A stretch of 64,000 bases of DNA from Rehmannia glutinosa (lineage: Eukaryota > Streptophyta > Magnoliopsida > Lamiales > Orobanchaceae). Below the pieces are notes generated by a model. It did not search any database and was not told where the DNA came from. It saw only the letters and a list, made by a program, of their open reading frames with translations. Every line of letters begins with the position of its first letter. The stretch's first letter is position 1. This document shows, one piece after another, positions 46,850-58,401 of the stretch. The position numbers and the translations under genes are program-made. The stretch spans positions 62,001 to 126,000 of the forward strand of contig JABTTQ020001788.1 in assembly GCA_016081115.2 (NCBI GenBank), written 5' to 3'.

Positions 46850-47368
46850 TTTTAGAAGATTCTACCGATTAAATCTTGATAAACTTGCTTTGAGAACTGG
46901 TAGGGTTTTGGAGAGAAAATAGACTTGCTTTCGAATGCTTGAAGATGAACAGTTTTAAGTGTGAGAGAGAAAACAGAACAAATGAGTATATAAGGGTTAT
47001 GAAATGACGTATTTTTGATTTTTGAATTTTGATCAAGATCAACGGCTCAGAGTCACCACGCCGATCAGCATTTAATTGCCCGCATTTAATGCGGCATCAT
47101 TTATATCCAATCATATGCTCGTTGTGCAGCTTTTGACTGTACCCATCATTATTACACTAACGTCATCCTTAAAAACATTCTCGCTCATTAAAAACGACTG
47201 CGTTTTTGTCACTTAGCTCAAAAATAACTCAGCTTACTCCTTAAATGACTCAACTCTTCTTCTCTCTATCCGTACAGTGACTCACGGTGTCGCCTAACTT
47301 GATCTGAGATGACTTTCCGTCTGGTGATTTACTTGGTGATTCATGAGATTTGTTCTATTTTCATCTTT
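46850..47368 (-). promoter_or_regulatory. E4 intergenic region, candidate aORF promoter
   Basis: On the minus strand: GGATATAAATGATG near 47096-47110 with flanking GCATTAAATGC repeats, and CTTATATACTC at about 46984-46996, followed by a CT-rich leader and the ATG at 46849. The spacing from the second TATA to the ATG, about 140 bp, is plausible for a plant gene. Confidence 0.5.
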
Positions 47369-48760
47369 TCACGTTTCATCTCTTCTCATTGAGTCTTCTA
47401 AGTGTCCACTCAGCTCAATTAACCCTAGCTCATGCTTAAGCTCTTCAAATCTTGATTCACATAGGGGTTTGGTGAATATGTCAGCTAATTGTTTATCAGT
47501 TGAGATATATTCCAAGGTGATGTCTTTCTTTTCAACATGATCTCTTATAAAATGATATCTGACATCAATGTGCTTTGTTCTTGAATGCAACACATGATTA
47601 GAGTGATTGCAATAGCACTTGTGTTACACACATAATTGGAATCTCTTTTTCTTCAATTTCATAGTCTCTCATTTGTTGTCTCATCCATAAGACTTGGGCA
47701 CAAAAGCGCCCACATCTATGTATTCAGCGGTGTGGATGTGGCTATTGAATTTTGGTTCTTGCTAAACCAGAAACTAATCTGTTTCCAAGCATTTGGCATG
47801 TACCGAAGTACTCTTCCCCGTCAACTCTACATCCATCACGATTGAGTCCGAGTAACCAATAAGCTTGAATCCACCTTCCTTTGGATACCATAAGCCAACT
47901 TCTTGGCATCCCTAAAAATATCTTAGGCTTCTCTTAGTCTGCAGTCATGTGACTTTCTTTTGGAACAGATTGGAATCTTGCACATACACCTACTGCAAAG
48001 GTGATATCCGCCCTGGCTTTGTTAAATAAGCGGTGATCCAATGAGTGCTCTGTGTGGTTTGTTTGACCTATGAAGGTTCCATCCTTCAGCTGTTTAACTT
48101 GGAGTCCTAAGAAGAATGTCAGCTCTCCCATCATGCTCATTTCAAATTTCCCTTGCATGAGGTTTGAGAACTTATCACACAGCTCTTTGTTTGTGGATCC
48201 AAAAATGATATCATCCACATATATTTGAACAAGCAGTATGCTCTCCCCATCTTGAATTCTGAATAGTGTTCTGTCCACTTTGCCTATGGTGAATCCATTA
48301 TCTGTCAGAAATTGAGATAATGTATCATACCAAGCTCTTGGTGTTTGTTTCCAACAATCCATTTAAAAATGCACTTTTCACATCCATTTGATATACAATG
48401 AAGTTTTTGTGTGCAACATAGGTAAGAAACATCCTTATTGCTTCTAATCTTGCAACATGAGCAAATTTTTCATCAAATTTTATTCCCTCTTCTTGGCAAT
48501 GCGCTTTGGCTACCAATCTTGCTTTGTTTCTTACCACAGATCCTTCCTCATTCAAACTGATTCAGCTCTTCTTGCAAGGCTTGAATCCAGTGCGTGTCAT
48601 CCAATGCTTGGGGACACATCTTTTGGCTCTATTTGGGAAATAAAACAAGTGAACATTGCTTCTTGTTGAGCTCACGGATCGGTTCTTACACCATCTCTCA
48701 CATCTCCAATGACAAGCTCGGTGGATGGTCTCTCGGCCATCTCACATCGAGGTTGGAGTA
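47369..48760 (-). pseudogene. E4 reverse transcriptase/RNase H
   Basis: RT finger block at 48555-48325 and palm at 48362-47934 with QIYVDDIIFGSTNKEL intact. RNase H terminus at 47593-47369 with DKQLADIFTKPL. The frame joins LNGLLE directly to TNTKSLV, so about 100 residues between the fingers and the AWYDTL block are missing, as in E2A. RT activity is unlikely. Confidence 0.82.
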
Positions 48761-49189
48761 AATCACCGGTAGGTTGATCGTCTTGCGATTGTGTTGTCTT
48801 GGCGAGCTCTTTCATTATCATTCACCGCAGATTTGCGGTTGTCTTTGAAACTCAGCTGTCTCATCTTCATCTTGATTGATTGCTCAAGCTTCAGCTTCAA
48901 CATAAGGACTCTTCTACATAGTTGGCTGATTCAACTTATCAGCTAATACTTCATTGTCTTCTCCATTTACATTAGGTTCATCAAAAACCACAAGGATAGA
49001 CTCTTCTGTGACCATAGTCTTCTTGTTCAGCACTCTATAGGTTTTACTCTCAGCTGAGTATCCCAAAAAGATACCTTCATCAGCTTTAGCATCAAAAGCC
49101 TTTAGATTGTCTTTGCCATTGTTGTGGATGAAGCATTTACATCCAAATATTCTAAAATACCCAACATTTGGCTTTCTCCCTATCCATAT
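48761..49189 (-). pseudogene. E4 integrase C-terminus and linker to RT
   Basis: No open frame in this 430-bp stretch. The minus-strand translation carries the FGCKCFIHNNGKDNLKAF block near 49090-49150 and an ESILVVFDEPNVNGEDNE-like block near 48960-49010, which are copia INT C-terminal sequences. Confidence 0.65.
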
Positions 49190-50416
49190 TTAATAGGGAG
49201 TCTTTGTCAGCTGTCCATTAATCATGCATCTATTTTGAACTCTTCTCATTTTGATGGCTTCAGCCAAAAATCTTTTAGGTAGCCCAACTTCAGCTAGCAT
49301 GGTCCTTGCAGCTTCCTTGAGAGTTTTGTTCTTTCTTTCTTCTACCCCATTCTGCTGTGGAGTCCTTGCGGCAGATAATTCATGAGCAATATCATTTTCA
49401 ACACAATACTGAGTTATTATCCCATTGACAAACTCATTTCCTCTGTCAGACCTTATCTTTATAATGGTTTGACTCTTCTCATTTTGAACTCTTCTCATCT
49501 GCTGAGGTAACTTCAGCAAGGTTTCCTTCTTTTTGCACATGAAGATTGTCCATGTATATCTTGAATAATCATCTACCACCACTAAAGTGTATTTCTTTCC
49601 AGTTATACTCGCTGGCTCAACTGGACCAAATAAATCCATATGCAACAGATGCAATATCCTTGTTGAAGATGGACTAGGCTTATCCTTAAATGAAGATTTG
49701 ATCTGCTTTCCCATCTGGCAAGCATAACAAACACTTTCTTTCTTGTACACTGAGTCTGGCAATCCTTCCACAAGATGACTCCTTGCACGCTTGTTGATTG
49801 TTTTGAAATTCAGGTGACTCAGCTTCTTGTGCCACAACCAACTTGATTTGGCTGTACTCTTTGCTAACAGACAAGTGCTTGGTGTGGCAGTAGACCAATC
49901 TACCACGTACATGTTCTTCTGTCTGGATCCTTGCAATAATATTTCATTTGATTCAGTGTATTTAATTTGGCACACTCCCATATTGAATCCAACATTATAT
50001 CCCTTGTCACAGAGTTGGCTGATTCTTAACAGGTTGAAGTTGAGACCTTCAACATATGCAACATCTGTGATTTCTAAACCATTTTTCTTGATGGATCCAG
50101 TGCTGTAAGATGATCCAACGAACCTATAGCCAAATGATCTGACTCTAAGAGGTTGCCATCTATCTGTGCCATAATCATAGCTCACTTTGGCAAATTGCTT
50201 GGGGGCTTTAGGTTCATACAACTGTCTCTTTTGTCTGTATGCCTGTGTGTGTGTTTTAGCAATTGCCTCTTTTGGGTAATTGTGATATTTCTGAGTGTAG
50301 TGCCTGGGTGCATATGTGTACTGATGATAGCTCTGTTGCCTTTGGAATGACCTTTGCTGAGTTCTAGGCCTTTGCCATTTGGGCTTGTATTCCATAGGTC
50401 TTTGCTGATATTTCAC
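49190..50416 (-). CDS. E4 gag-linker and integrase, long open frame lacking protease core
   Basis: 408 open codons. The N-terminal 90 residues are Gln/Tyr/Arg-rich linker. Then comes GLEITDVAYVEGLNFNLL (protease C-terminal side), LWHKKLSHLNFKTIN with CYACQMGK (HHCC zinc site of integrase), HLLHMDLFGP (first catalytic Asp), IRSDRGNEF (second Asp) and QQNGVEERKN (Glu). Integrase inserts element cDNA into chromosomes. Odd: VGSSY runs straight into STGSIKKNG, so the WYMDSACSH protease segment seen in E1 is missing in frame. E4 would need a protease from another copy. Confidence 0.88.
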   Translation of the reverse strand: MKYQQRPMEYKPKWQRPRTQQRSFQRQQSYHQYTYAPRHYTQKYHNYPKEAIAKTHTQAYRQKRQLYEPKAPKQFAKVSYDYGTDRWQPLRVRSFGYRFVGSSYSTGSIKKNGLEITDVAYVEGLNFNLLRISQLCDKGYNVGFNMGVCQIKYTESNEILLQGSRQKNMYVVDWSTATPSTCLLAKSTAKSSWLWHKKLSHLNFKTINKRARSHLVEGLPDSVYKKESVCYACQMGKQIKSSFKDKPSPSSTRILHLLHMDLFGPVEPASITGKKYTLVVVDDYSRYTWTIFMCKKKETLLKLPQQMRRVQNEKSQTIIKIRSDRGNEFVNGIITQYCVENDIAHELSAARTPQQNGVEERKNKTLKEAARTMLAEVGLPKRFLAEAIKMRRVQNRCMINGQLTKTPY

Positions 50417-52395
50417 ATTATTCCAATCAGCTTGGCTTGGGTAGTTTCTACCATTCCCATCATATGTGTTCTTTTGATAGAATTTCTGGGGTTTCTGGTA
50501 GCTCTGTTTCTTCTTTACAGAGTATTTCCTGTTTGGAGTTTGCTGAGGAACTCTGCTGGATTTCTTCTCAGCTGTCCTCTCAGTATACTCAATCGGTCAT
50601 TTTCCTTTTCCTTTATATCCAAGGCCAGTTTGTTTGTGATTGTGCTTTGGAGTGAATGTGGGTGCAACATTTGGTGTCTTGGATTTTGAGATGCTTCATT
50701 ACTTGAAGATCCTTTTTCCAAAATCACTCTGGGAGTTTGACTGTGCACAAAGTAATTAAATCCTATACCTGTCTTATCTCCACTCTTTTGGGTTCATAAT
50801 AAGGTCATCCAATGATTTAGATGCCTTTGTAAATGATGCAATCACATTTTTGAGAACATTTTCCCTCTTTTCTATAGCAGCTATCTCTGCTATAATTTAG
50901 CATTTTCAGCCTTCAGCTCTTTGTTCTCATCAGCTATGTGACTCAGAGTACTCAGCTCCTTAGTCAGCTGTGAGTTTTGGCTTTTGAGCTGGTTGTTTTC
51001 CTCGTTTAATAGTGTGTGTGAGGATTTAATGTGCTCAAAATCTTTCATCATTTTGCCTAATGAATCATAAAGATCAGTGGGTGATGAAGTGTGTGTGTCA
51101 CAATCACTATCACTAGAATCTGAGTGTGATGAGTTAGAGTGTACCTCATCTTCTTGGTCAGGTTGATCTTGTTCTTTAGCCATTAGGCGGATCATTGCTT
51201 CTTCTTGAGAATAACTTGAGTAGTCGGCTTCACTACTTTCTCGAGTCTGCACGCTTCTTTAGACTTAGTTGTCTCAGCAGTCTCTGCAGCCAACATAGCC
51301 TTTTTCTTTTCCTGTCTTCTTTCTCTGAAGACTATTCTTTCTTCGTCATTCCTGTGTTTTTTGACTACAGGATATGGACAGTCAATAGCAAAGTGTCTTG
51401 GTTGTCTACAGTTCCAACACAGGTTCTCAGCTCTTTGATCAGTTCATTCTGTTCTTGGATTATCAGCTCTTTGATATTGAACCTTTTGATGCTCAGCTCT
51501 CTTGGGTGGCCTATCTTCCCTTGACTTGGAGGGAGCTGAATGTATCCTGTATGATTCACCCTTGTTTCTTTTATAGTTCTTGTTGAAGAACTTGTTGAAT
51601 CTTTTAACCATCAGGGCAATTTCCTCCTGGTCATTGGCTTCCTTGACCTCAGCTCTCTTCCCATCCTTGACTATAAGTGCAGCTGTTTTGGGTACAGCTG
51701 TCTCCTCGTGATCTTTTATTCTCAGCTCAAACTCGTAAGCTTTGAGGTCTGAGAATAGCTCATAATTGGATGTTGTTGTGAGGTTCATTGAATGTCTCAG
51801 GGCCATGATCTTCATTTCCCATTCAGTTGGGAGGCTTCTCAGAATCTTCATACACATTTCCTTCTGTGTATATTCTTTCCCAAGTGCTGATAATTCATTT
51901 GTGATTTCAGTGAATCGAGCATCCAACTAATCCAAGGTTTCACCTGCAAGCATTTTTAAAATTTCAAATTTTTGTACAGCAGCGGACAATTTGTTTTCTT
52001 TAATTTGCTCAGATCCTTCGCAAATTAAAGTTAATTTATCCCAGATTTGTTTTGCAGTTTGACAAGATTTGACTTTGTTGAACATTGCTTTGTCCAAGGT
52101 TTTGTAAAGTATGTCCTTGGCCACATTGTCCAAGTTATAACTTCTTCTGTCCTCGTTTGTCCATTCACTCCTTGGTTTCTCAACCAGGGTTGGTCTTGCT
52201 TCAGCAGCACTTCCTCTCCTTCAGCTGCGGCTGCTCTCTGTACAATTGTGTTCACTTTCAGTATTTCAGTGGCCCATCCTCTATCACTATCCACATTTCA
52301 TCATGTAAAGCAGATAGATGAGCCTGCATGCGAATTTTCCAGTCATCAAATTCCTCAATAGTGAACATAGGAATGCGTGTCAAATTTGCTTCCAT
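50417..52395 (-). pseudogene. E4 gag, zinc knuckle and coiled-coil segment
   Basis: ATG 52393-52395. UBN2 capsid pieces at 52133-51927 (DNVAKDILYKTLDKAMFNKV) and 51926-51444 (open, 160 codons). An in-frame TAG separates them at about 51926-51928. The knuckle region near 51370-51420 is frameshifted, with CWNCRQP visible. Then 51252-50890 is open: Ser/Asp-rich, followed by heptads (SQLKSQNSQLTKEL-like). 50748-50515 is also open. Gag forms the virus-like particle. Confidence 0.82.
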
Positions 52396-52507
52396 GATAA
52401 TAACTTTGCTAAATAAAAATAGTTTTTGAAAGAGCAAGTGTTAAAAAGTCTTTGAAAGATTGGAGATCTAGTTCAGTAACTAGTGCGGAAGGCTCAATGA
52501 ACCAACC

Positions 52508-52519
52508 GCTCTGATACCA
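52508..52519 (-). other. E4 primer-binding site
   Basis: Exact TGGTATCAGAGC on the minus strand, two bases inside the LTR. Matches the initiator Met tRNA 3' end. Confidence 0.9.
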
Positions 52520-52521
52520 CT

Positions 52522-54087
52522 TGTAGGTCCCAAGGGGTGTAACTAAGGTTTAAAGGGGGGTTGAATAAACCTTACAACCTTTTCGATTTTAGTCCTTTTA
52601 AAATATTACAGAGTTAATTTCACAGCTATGTCCTTGAGGGACAACTAAGTTAGTTGACCAGCAGAGTTAGCCACTCAACAGACTCGATTGAGTTGTTGAT
52701 AGAATAACTCAGCTGATTATTCTAAAGCTTAACTTGGCTGTGATGAGATTTTCAGGGAAGACTTAACACCCTTGTATTTTATTTAACTTGTTTTAAACAC
52801 TTGATTTTAGCACTTAGTTACTTATCAGTTGGATAGCAAATTATCAGCAGATATAGAATATGTATGCATAAATAAAATGCTGAAATGTAAATGACACAAT
52901 AATTTTTATATAGGTTCGAAGATGGGGTAATTCTTCTACTCCTCTCTTTCCAACTCCTGGAGGAATCCACTATGTAATGATCAGAGTACAAAGTGGTTAT
53001 CACCCGATACAAGTCTTGATCACACAGTGACTTGCTCTTTGGGACTCGATCTAGAGATGCCTAGGTCACCACGGTGGCTTCTCGTCGACTCAGACTTCTT
53101 CTTCACGGGGTGGTTGCCTTGCTACTTCACTCACTTGCTCAAGCTTCTTGGATTTGATCACGAAGCCCTCCAATAACTTGAGACTGGTTTGACCTTGAAC
53201 CTTCCTACAATCCTCCTTGGAAAGTAGACCCCTTTTGCTTCTTCAAAAGTTTCCTCTTCAACAGTTTGAAGTTGTCTTTCCTTCACATCTTTGTGTTGGA
53301 TCAATTTCCTTCGAGATTTAGGCTTGAGGACTTTGCTTGAATAACTTTAGAATATTTGCAGGTTACAGAATGAATAATGCTCTTTCTTGTCCGTAGTTCA
53401 GGTAACCTTTTCTCAAAGTGATTCCTCAGCCTTTTATAGTGAACTTTCAAAAATCTGCCCGTTGAAGAGATAGGTTGATTTTCAAAAATCACTTGTGTTC
53501 GTTGGCTTGTCTTGTTGCAGTCCTTGATGTTGACATTTCCTCGTATTTAATGTCTTGCAGTATTACAACGTTTCTGACACTTGGTGCAGTGCTTCCCATT
53601 GGTTTGTTCCTCTTGCACACAACTGGAACACATACTTTATCTCTGACAACTTTAACATGTTACTATTCTGAGTAACATTCTTGACTTTCATCAACGGATC
53701 TCGTTCAGTAGTCTTGACTTGACTGCAGTCTTTTATTCCCCATGTGACTTTGAGTTAGCTTCCAATCAATAGATGACTCATTTGTCACTTCAACTTGAGA
53801 CTTGGCTTCTTGAGTTGACTTGACTGACTCTTCACATAGCTGATTTACAGTAGATACTCCTTCAGTCGAGTTCTTGACATCTCTTCCTTGCCACACTCAG
53901 CTGCTTCACAGCGGAGTCTTTACTTTAGTCTTCAGTTGACTTTTTGTATATCCAGGCATAGCTGACTTGTCTCAGCTCATACAACCCTATCTATTACAAT
54001 ACAAATTACAAGGAAAATGGGGTGCCAACTTTCTAGTCTATGTTTTACATGGCATTTACCAAAATATAAACAATAAATTTCCCAACA
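52522..54087 (-). repeat. E4 5' LTR (1566 bp)
   Basis: TGTAGGTCCC...TTTCCCAACA. Its outer side abuts E5 sequence at 54088 (CTTCA...). It resembles the E1 LTR more than the E3 LTR in its central part. Confidence 0.9.
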
Positions 54088-54719
54088 CTTCATCTACTTA
54101 TATGAGAGTTCTTGGATTTGATTTTCAGACATAGGCTCCTCCTTAGAGATTGAAATCTACAAAAAAGTACAAATTAAATCAAGATTATAGCTGCTAGAAA
54201 TCAATCCCTTAAAATTATGAAAAGTTGTCTGCTGCTCAATGGATAGTTTGCTGATAAACCTTGAGGTCGACCGGTGAAACACTAATATGAAATTCGAAAT
54301 GTTTGCTTGAAAAACACCTGGTGGACCGGTCCAAGGGGTGCTCGACTGGTCTAACCCTAGTTGGACCGGTCCAACACTTTAAAAATAGAGACAAAGAGAA
54401 AAACTGAAGAATGGCAATTCCCACGCACTGGTCAACAACTTTGTCAACCATTAGGTCGACCGGTCGACCCCCTGGGGAATTCCGCATATCTTGTTTCTGT
54501 TTCATAAATCAAATATTTAGGCACGGAGGGCGACTGGTTGAACACGAGACAGAAGTGTTGTCCAATTTTTATGAAAATAAACTTGAAAAAATACTTCGAA
54601 AAAATAGTAAAAGCATTTTAAATCGATTGGGAATATTTGGACAACATTTAGGGACATTGTTTTGGTGAAAAATTCAGTTAAATAAAATTATCAAAATTAC
54701 GATAAAACATTTATCTAAC
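54088..54719. other. Non-coding E5 flank with GGTCGACC/GACCGGTC motifs
   Basis: No convincing ORF. It contains clustered palindromic motifs GGACCGGTCC, GGTCGACC and GACCGGTCGACC between about 54268 and 54470. Similar motifs recur at 56105-56163 beyond the RT fragment, so they probably belong to the same E5 element, perhaps its LTRs or untranslated regions. Confidence 0.45.
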
Positions 54720-55995
54720 ACCTTGTCCTCCATCACAAACGATTATTGGTACAAAATGGGTATTCCGAAACAAACTCAATGACCAAAGCAACATACTTCG
54801 AAACAAGACAAAGTTAGTGGCTCAAGGGTATTGTCAAGAAGAAGGTATTGACTATGATGAAACATTTGCACCCGTACCACATTTAGAAGCTATTCGTATT
54901 TTACTTGCCTATTCTTGTTTCAAAAATTTCAAGCTTTACCAAATGGATGTTAAACCCACCTTTTTAAATGGTTTTATTCAAGAAACAATCTATGTAGAAG
55001 AACCTCCGGGGTTTGAAAATTTTTTAAGGCCAAATGATGTTTACAAACTTAAAAAGGCCTTATATGGTTTAAAACAAACATCACGTTCTTTTCTTATACA
55101 AAATGGATTTACAAGAGGTAAAGTCGATACTACTCTCTTTGTTTTTCAAAAAGGGAAAGATTGCTTATTGGTTCAAATTTATGTTGTTGATATTATATTT
55201 TGTAAGAAATTTTCCAAGTTAATGCAAGGTGAATTTACATCACAATCAAAAAGGAAGGACCGTTACTACTCTAATGGCAACCAACGTCAAGCTCGGCAAT
55301 GATGAGAAAGGCAAGTCGGTTGATGAATCAAAGTGTTGAGGTATGATTGGTAGTTTACTTTACTTAACCGCAAGTAGACGTGATATTCTTCATGTCGTAT
55401 GCCTATGTGCTCATTCTCAAAGTAATCCCAAATAATATCATATGAGTGTCGTTAAAAGAAATTTTTCGATATTTAAAAGGCACTATTTCATATGGCTTGT
55501 TTTATCCAAAGTATGAAAGTTTTTCTCTTAAAGGATATAGTGATTCGGACTACACGGGAAATATTGATGATCGCAAAAAGTACTTCCGGATCATGTCAAT
55601 TTTGGGCGATTGCCTAGTATCTTGGTTTTCAAAGAAACAAAATTGTGTATCCTTATCAACGACCGAAGCCGAATATATTTTTGCGGCATTTTGTTGTACT
55701 CAACTTCTTTGGATGAAACAAACCTTAGCGGGATTACAAATGTTATTTTGAAAATGTTCCTATCTTTTGTGATAACATGTCTGTCATAAACATTGCTCAA
55801 AATCCAGTTCATCATAACCGAACAAAACATATTGAGGTTCGACACCATTTTCTATAGGATTGTGTTTTCAAACAAAAAATTGAGATGTGCTTTGTTCCGT
55901 CTCAAGATCAACTCATATATATTTTCACAAAACCTCTAGTCGTCGAGTCGTTTGTGTCAATTCGAGCTCGTTTAGGCATAATGCATATCCGATAA
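54720..55995 (+). pseudogene. Copia E5 reverse transcriptase/RNase H fragment
   Basis: A plus-strand copia of another lineage: AQGYCQEEGIDYDETFAPVPHLEAIRI, then YVEEPPGFENF and DVYKLKKALYGLKQ (54817-55302). RNase H at 55446-55751 has YSDSDYTG and STTEAEYI. The palm motif reads IYVVDIIF, so one catalytic Asp of YVDD is Val. Part of the region between GLKQTS and FLIQNGF is deleted. No gag or integrase is seen. It is the decayed DNA into which E4 probably inserted. Confidence 0.82.
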
Positions 55996-56536
55996 GGTAT
56001 ATGATTGCTTTTGTACGTTTTTAAAACTTAGGGTGAAAAATAAGATTTTTAACTCAAAATTCGGACATAACCAAAAATTAGATATCAGGGACCGGATGAC
56101 AAGGGGGTCGACCAGTCGACCAAGGCCTGGACCGGTCAAATACCCCCCTTAACCGGTCGACCTTGAGCAAATTTTAGTTTATACGGGTTCTGTCTCAGTT
56201 TTCACTCATTTGCTTCATTTAGTCCATTTTTCGCTCCCCTACACCAAATTCACCAACAAGTTACTCAAAATGTTTTCTTTCTTGCAAATTCAATATTTTT
56301 GAACTTATATTATGGATATATCATCCATATTACTTAACTTTCCTAAGTTAGTTTGGTAAGATTAATTCCCTCTTTAATCTCAATTGAGTTGAACCCTTGA
56401 GAAAGTGCTTTTGCTTGATGAATTGATGAATTTATTGTATCATTTTGATCGGAATTATGTAAATTGATAAATTGTGATTGTGGAAGTAGGATTGGTGATG
56501 AATTTTTGGGCCTGATTACACTTTCAAATGTTATAT
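55996..56536 (+). other. E5 3' part, non-coding
   Basis: No ORF. Holds another cluster of GGTCGACC / GGACCGGTC / AACCGGTCGACC motifs at 56105-56163 and AT-rich sequence up to the E6 LTR at 56537. I see no clear LTR boundary or polypurine tract. Confidence 0.4.
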
Positions 56537-58050
56537 TGTAGGTTCCAAGAAGTGTGTTGTAAGGTTTAGAAGGGGGGGTTGAATAAACCTAACCAAATTT
56601 TCACTTTTAGTCTTTTTAAGAATTTCAACAGAGTTGACTCAAATCAACTAAGTCCTTGGGGGACAGTTAGGTTGGCTATCTTCAGCTCAGTTACCCACTC
56701 AATAGACTTGACTGAGCTGTTGATAGTATAAATCGGTTGTGTCAGCTAACACTTAACTTTTTAGATGATTTGGTTTTATACAGCGGAAGACTAAACACCA
56801 TTTGTTAAATTTTAAGCACGTTTTTAACACTTGTTTTAGCATTTGTTATTATCAGTTGGATAGAAAATATAAGCAAGAAAGTAAATGCTAAAAGTAAATG
56901 ACACAAGCAAATTTTATAGTGGTTCTAGGATGGGGTATTCCTCTAATCCACTCTTCTCCAACTCCTGGAGGAATCCACTAAGTAATAGATCAGGTTACAA
57001 AGCAGTTCATCAGTCTAGAGACAGTCTTGATCACACAGTTGGCTTCTCCTGTGACTCAGCTTCTTCACAAGACTGCCTTGCTACTTCCGCTCCCTTCAAG
57101 TCTTTGCATTTGATCACACACCACTCCAACAAACTTGAAACTTCTGGTTCGATCTTGAACCTCACTACAACTCCTTCAAACTTGGAGAGTGGACCCCATT
57201 TTGCTCTTGAAACTTTTCCTCGTCAACTGGTTGAAGTAATCTTTTCCTTCACAGCGTGTGTTGGATCGAGTCCCTTCGAGTTTTAGGCTTGAGGAATTTT
57301 CTTGATAATCTTTGAGAATATTGCAGGTTATGCTTGCTTTAATATTGCTTGATTCGTTCGTGTTTGGTTCAGGTTATCTTTTCTCAAATGCTTCATCAGC
57401 CTTTTATAGTGTTCATTTGAAAATTTGCTCGTTGAAGAGATAGGCTATTTTCAAATGACACTTCTGTCCGTTGGCTTGTCTTTTCTTGGATTACATCGAT
57501 GTGATGTTGACCATTGCTCGTATAAAATGCCTCTGCAGATTCACAGAATCCTTACACATGCTTCAATGTTTCCCATTGGTTTATTCCTTTTGCATATTTA
57601 TGGGCCAAACACTTTAAGACCTGGCAGCTTGGACTTATTACTATATCGAGTAATATTCTTGACTTCCTTCCAACAGATCAATGTGAGTTGTCTTGACTTG
57701 ACTGCTGCCTTTACCCCTTGACTTGAGTCAGCTCCAATCATATGAGAATGACTCAGCACCTTTAATCGTTAGACTTGGCTTCTTAATCAACTTTGAATCA
57801 AGAAAGTTTCTCGGCCGTGTCTCCTTCAGTTGAGTATTTGCCTTCCATCTAGACTATACTCAGCTAACACACAACGGAGTCTTCACTCTTGTCTTCAGTT
57901 GACTTCTTGTATTCTTTGACATAGCTGACTTCACTCAGCTCTTTCAGTCCTATCTATTACAACATAGAAATACAAGGAAAATGGGGTGCCAACTTCCTAT
58001 TCTAAGTTTTACATGGTATAATCAAAATCTAACAAATAAATTTCCTAACA
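56537..58050 (-). repeat. E6 3' LTR (1514 bp)
   Basis: TGTAGGTTCC...TTTCCTAACA, followed inside by the polypurine tract. Diverged from the other four LTRs but with the same ends and overall order of blocks. Confidence 0.88.
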
Positions 58051-58064
58051 ATTTTCCCCTTTTT
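58051..58064 (-). other. E6 polypurine tract
   Basis: On the minus strand AAAAAGGGGAAAAT, directly next to the 3' LTR. Primer for plus-strand synthesis. Bases 58065-58401 are 3' untranslated sequence, including the tandem repeat listed separately. Confidence 0.8.
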
Positions 58065-58200
58065 GGTGATGCCAAAACTTTAATAAAATAAACAGCAAAC
58101 ACAAGCAGTGCAGTAACAAAGAATGTATGCTTTGAATAATCAATTTTATTGATCATTGCTTTATTGTCCTTTACAAAATGTATCAAAGCCTATACGAATA

Positions 58201-58300
58201 TTGCATTACAATATGTATCAAAGCTAAGTTACAACTGGAAACAGATTGTATTGCATTACAGCATGTATCAAAGCTAAGTTACAACTGGAAATAGAGCAAA
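58201..58300. repeat. Two 50-bp tandem repeats in the E6 3' untranslated region
   Basis: TTGCATTACA starts at 58201 and again at 58251; both units continue with TATCAAAGCTAAGTTACAA and differ by only a few bases. Two copies only. Confidence 0.85.
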
Positions 58301-58401
58301 GTTACAAAGAAGGTATCAGAGCTTAACAACTGACAGACAAAATACTTACAGCTGTTTATTTACAATAAAGTAAAATACATAGAGGGGTTGCAGTTGTCTT
58401 C

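Larger units (their letters stand above)
44680..54087 (-). mobile_element. Copia element E4 (SIRE-like), 5' LTR to aORF
   Basis: A minus-strand element with 5' LTR (52522-54087), primer site, gag, INT, RT, RNase H and most of the aORF, cut at 44680 by the EPRV end. The segment 44690-48654 is duplicated at 6930-10887. The 48.8-52.5 kb part keeps many CAG/CTG and long frames, unlike its relatives. Confidence 0.9.

Noticed and set aside
54236..54505. Minus-strand ORF of 89 codons in the E5 flank
   Set aside because: It arises from the GGTCGACC/GACCGGTC repeats; there is no domain and no second copy to support coding.
58201..58300. CRISPR array or satellite
   Set aside because: Only two adjoining 50-bp copies without spacers, in plant retroelement untranslated sequence.
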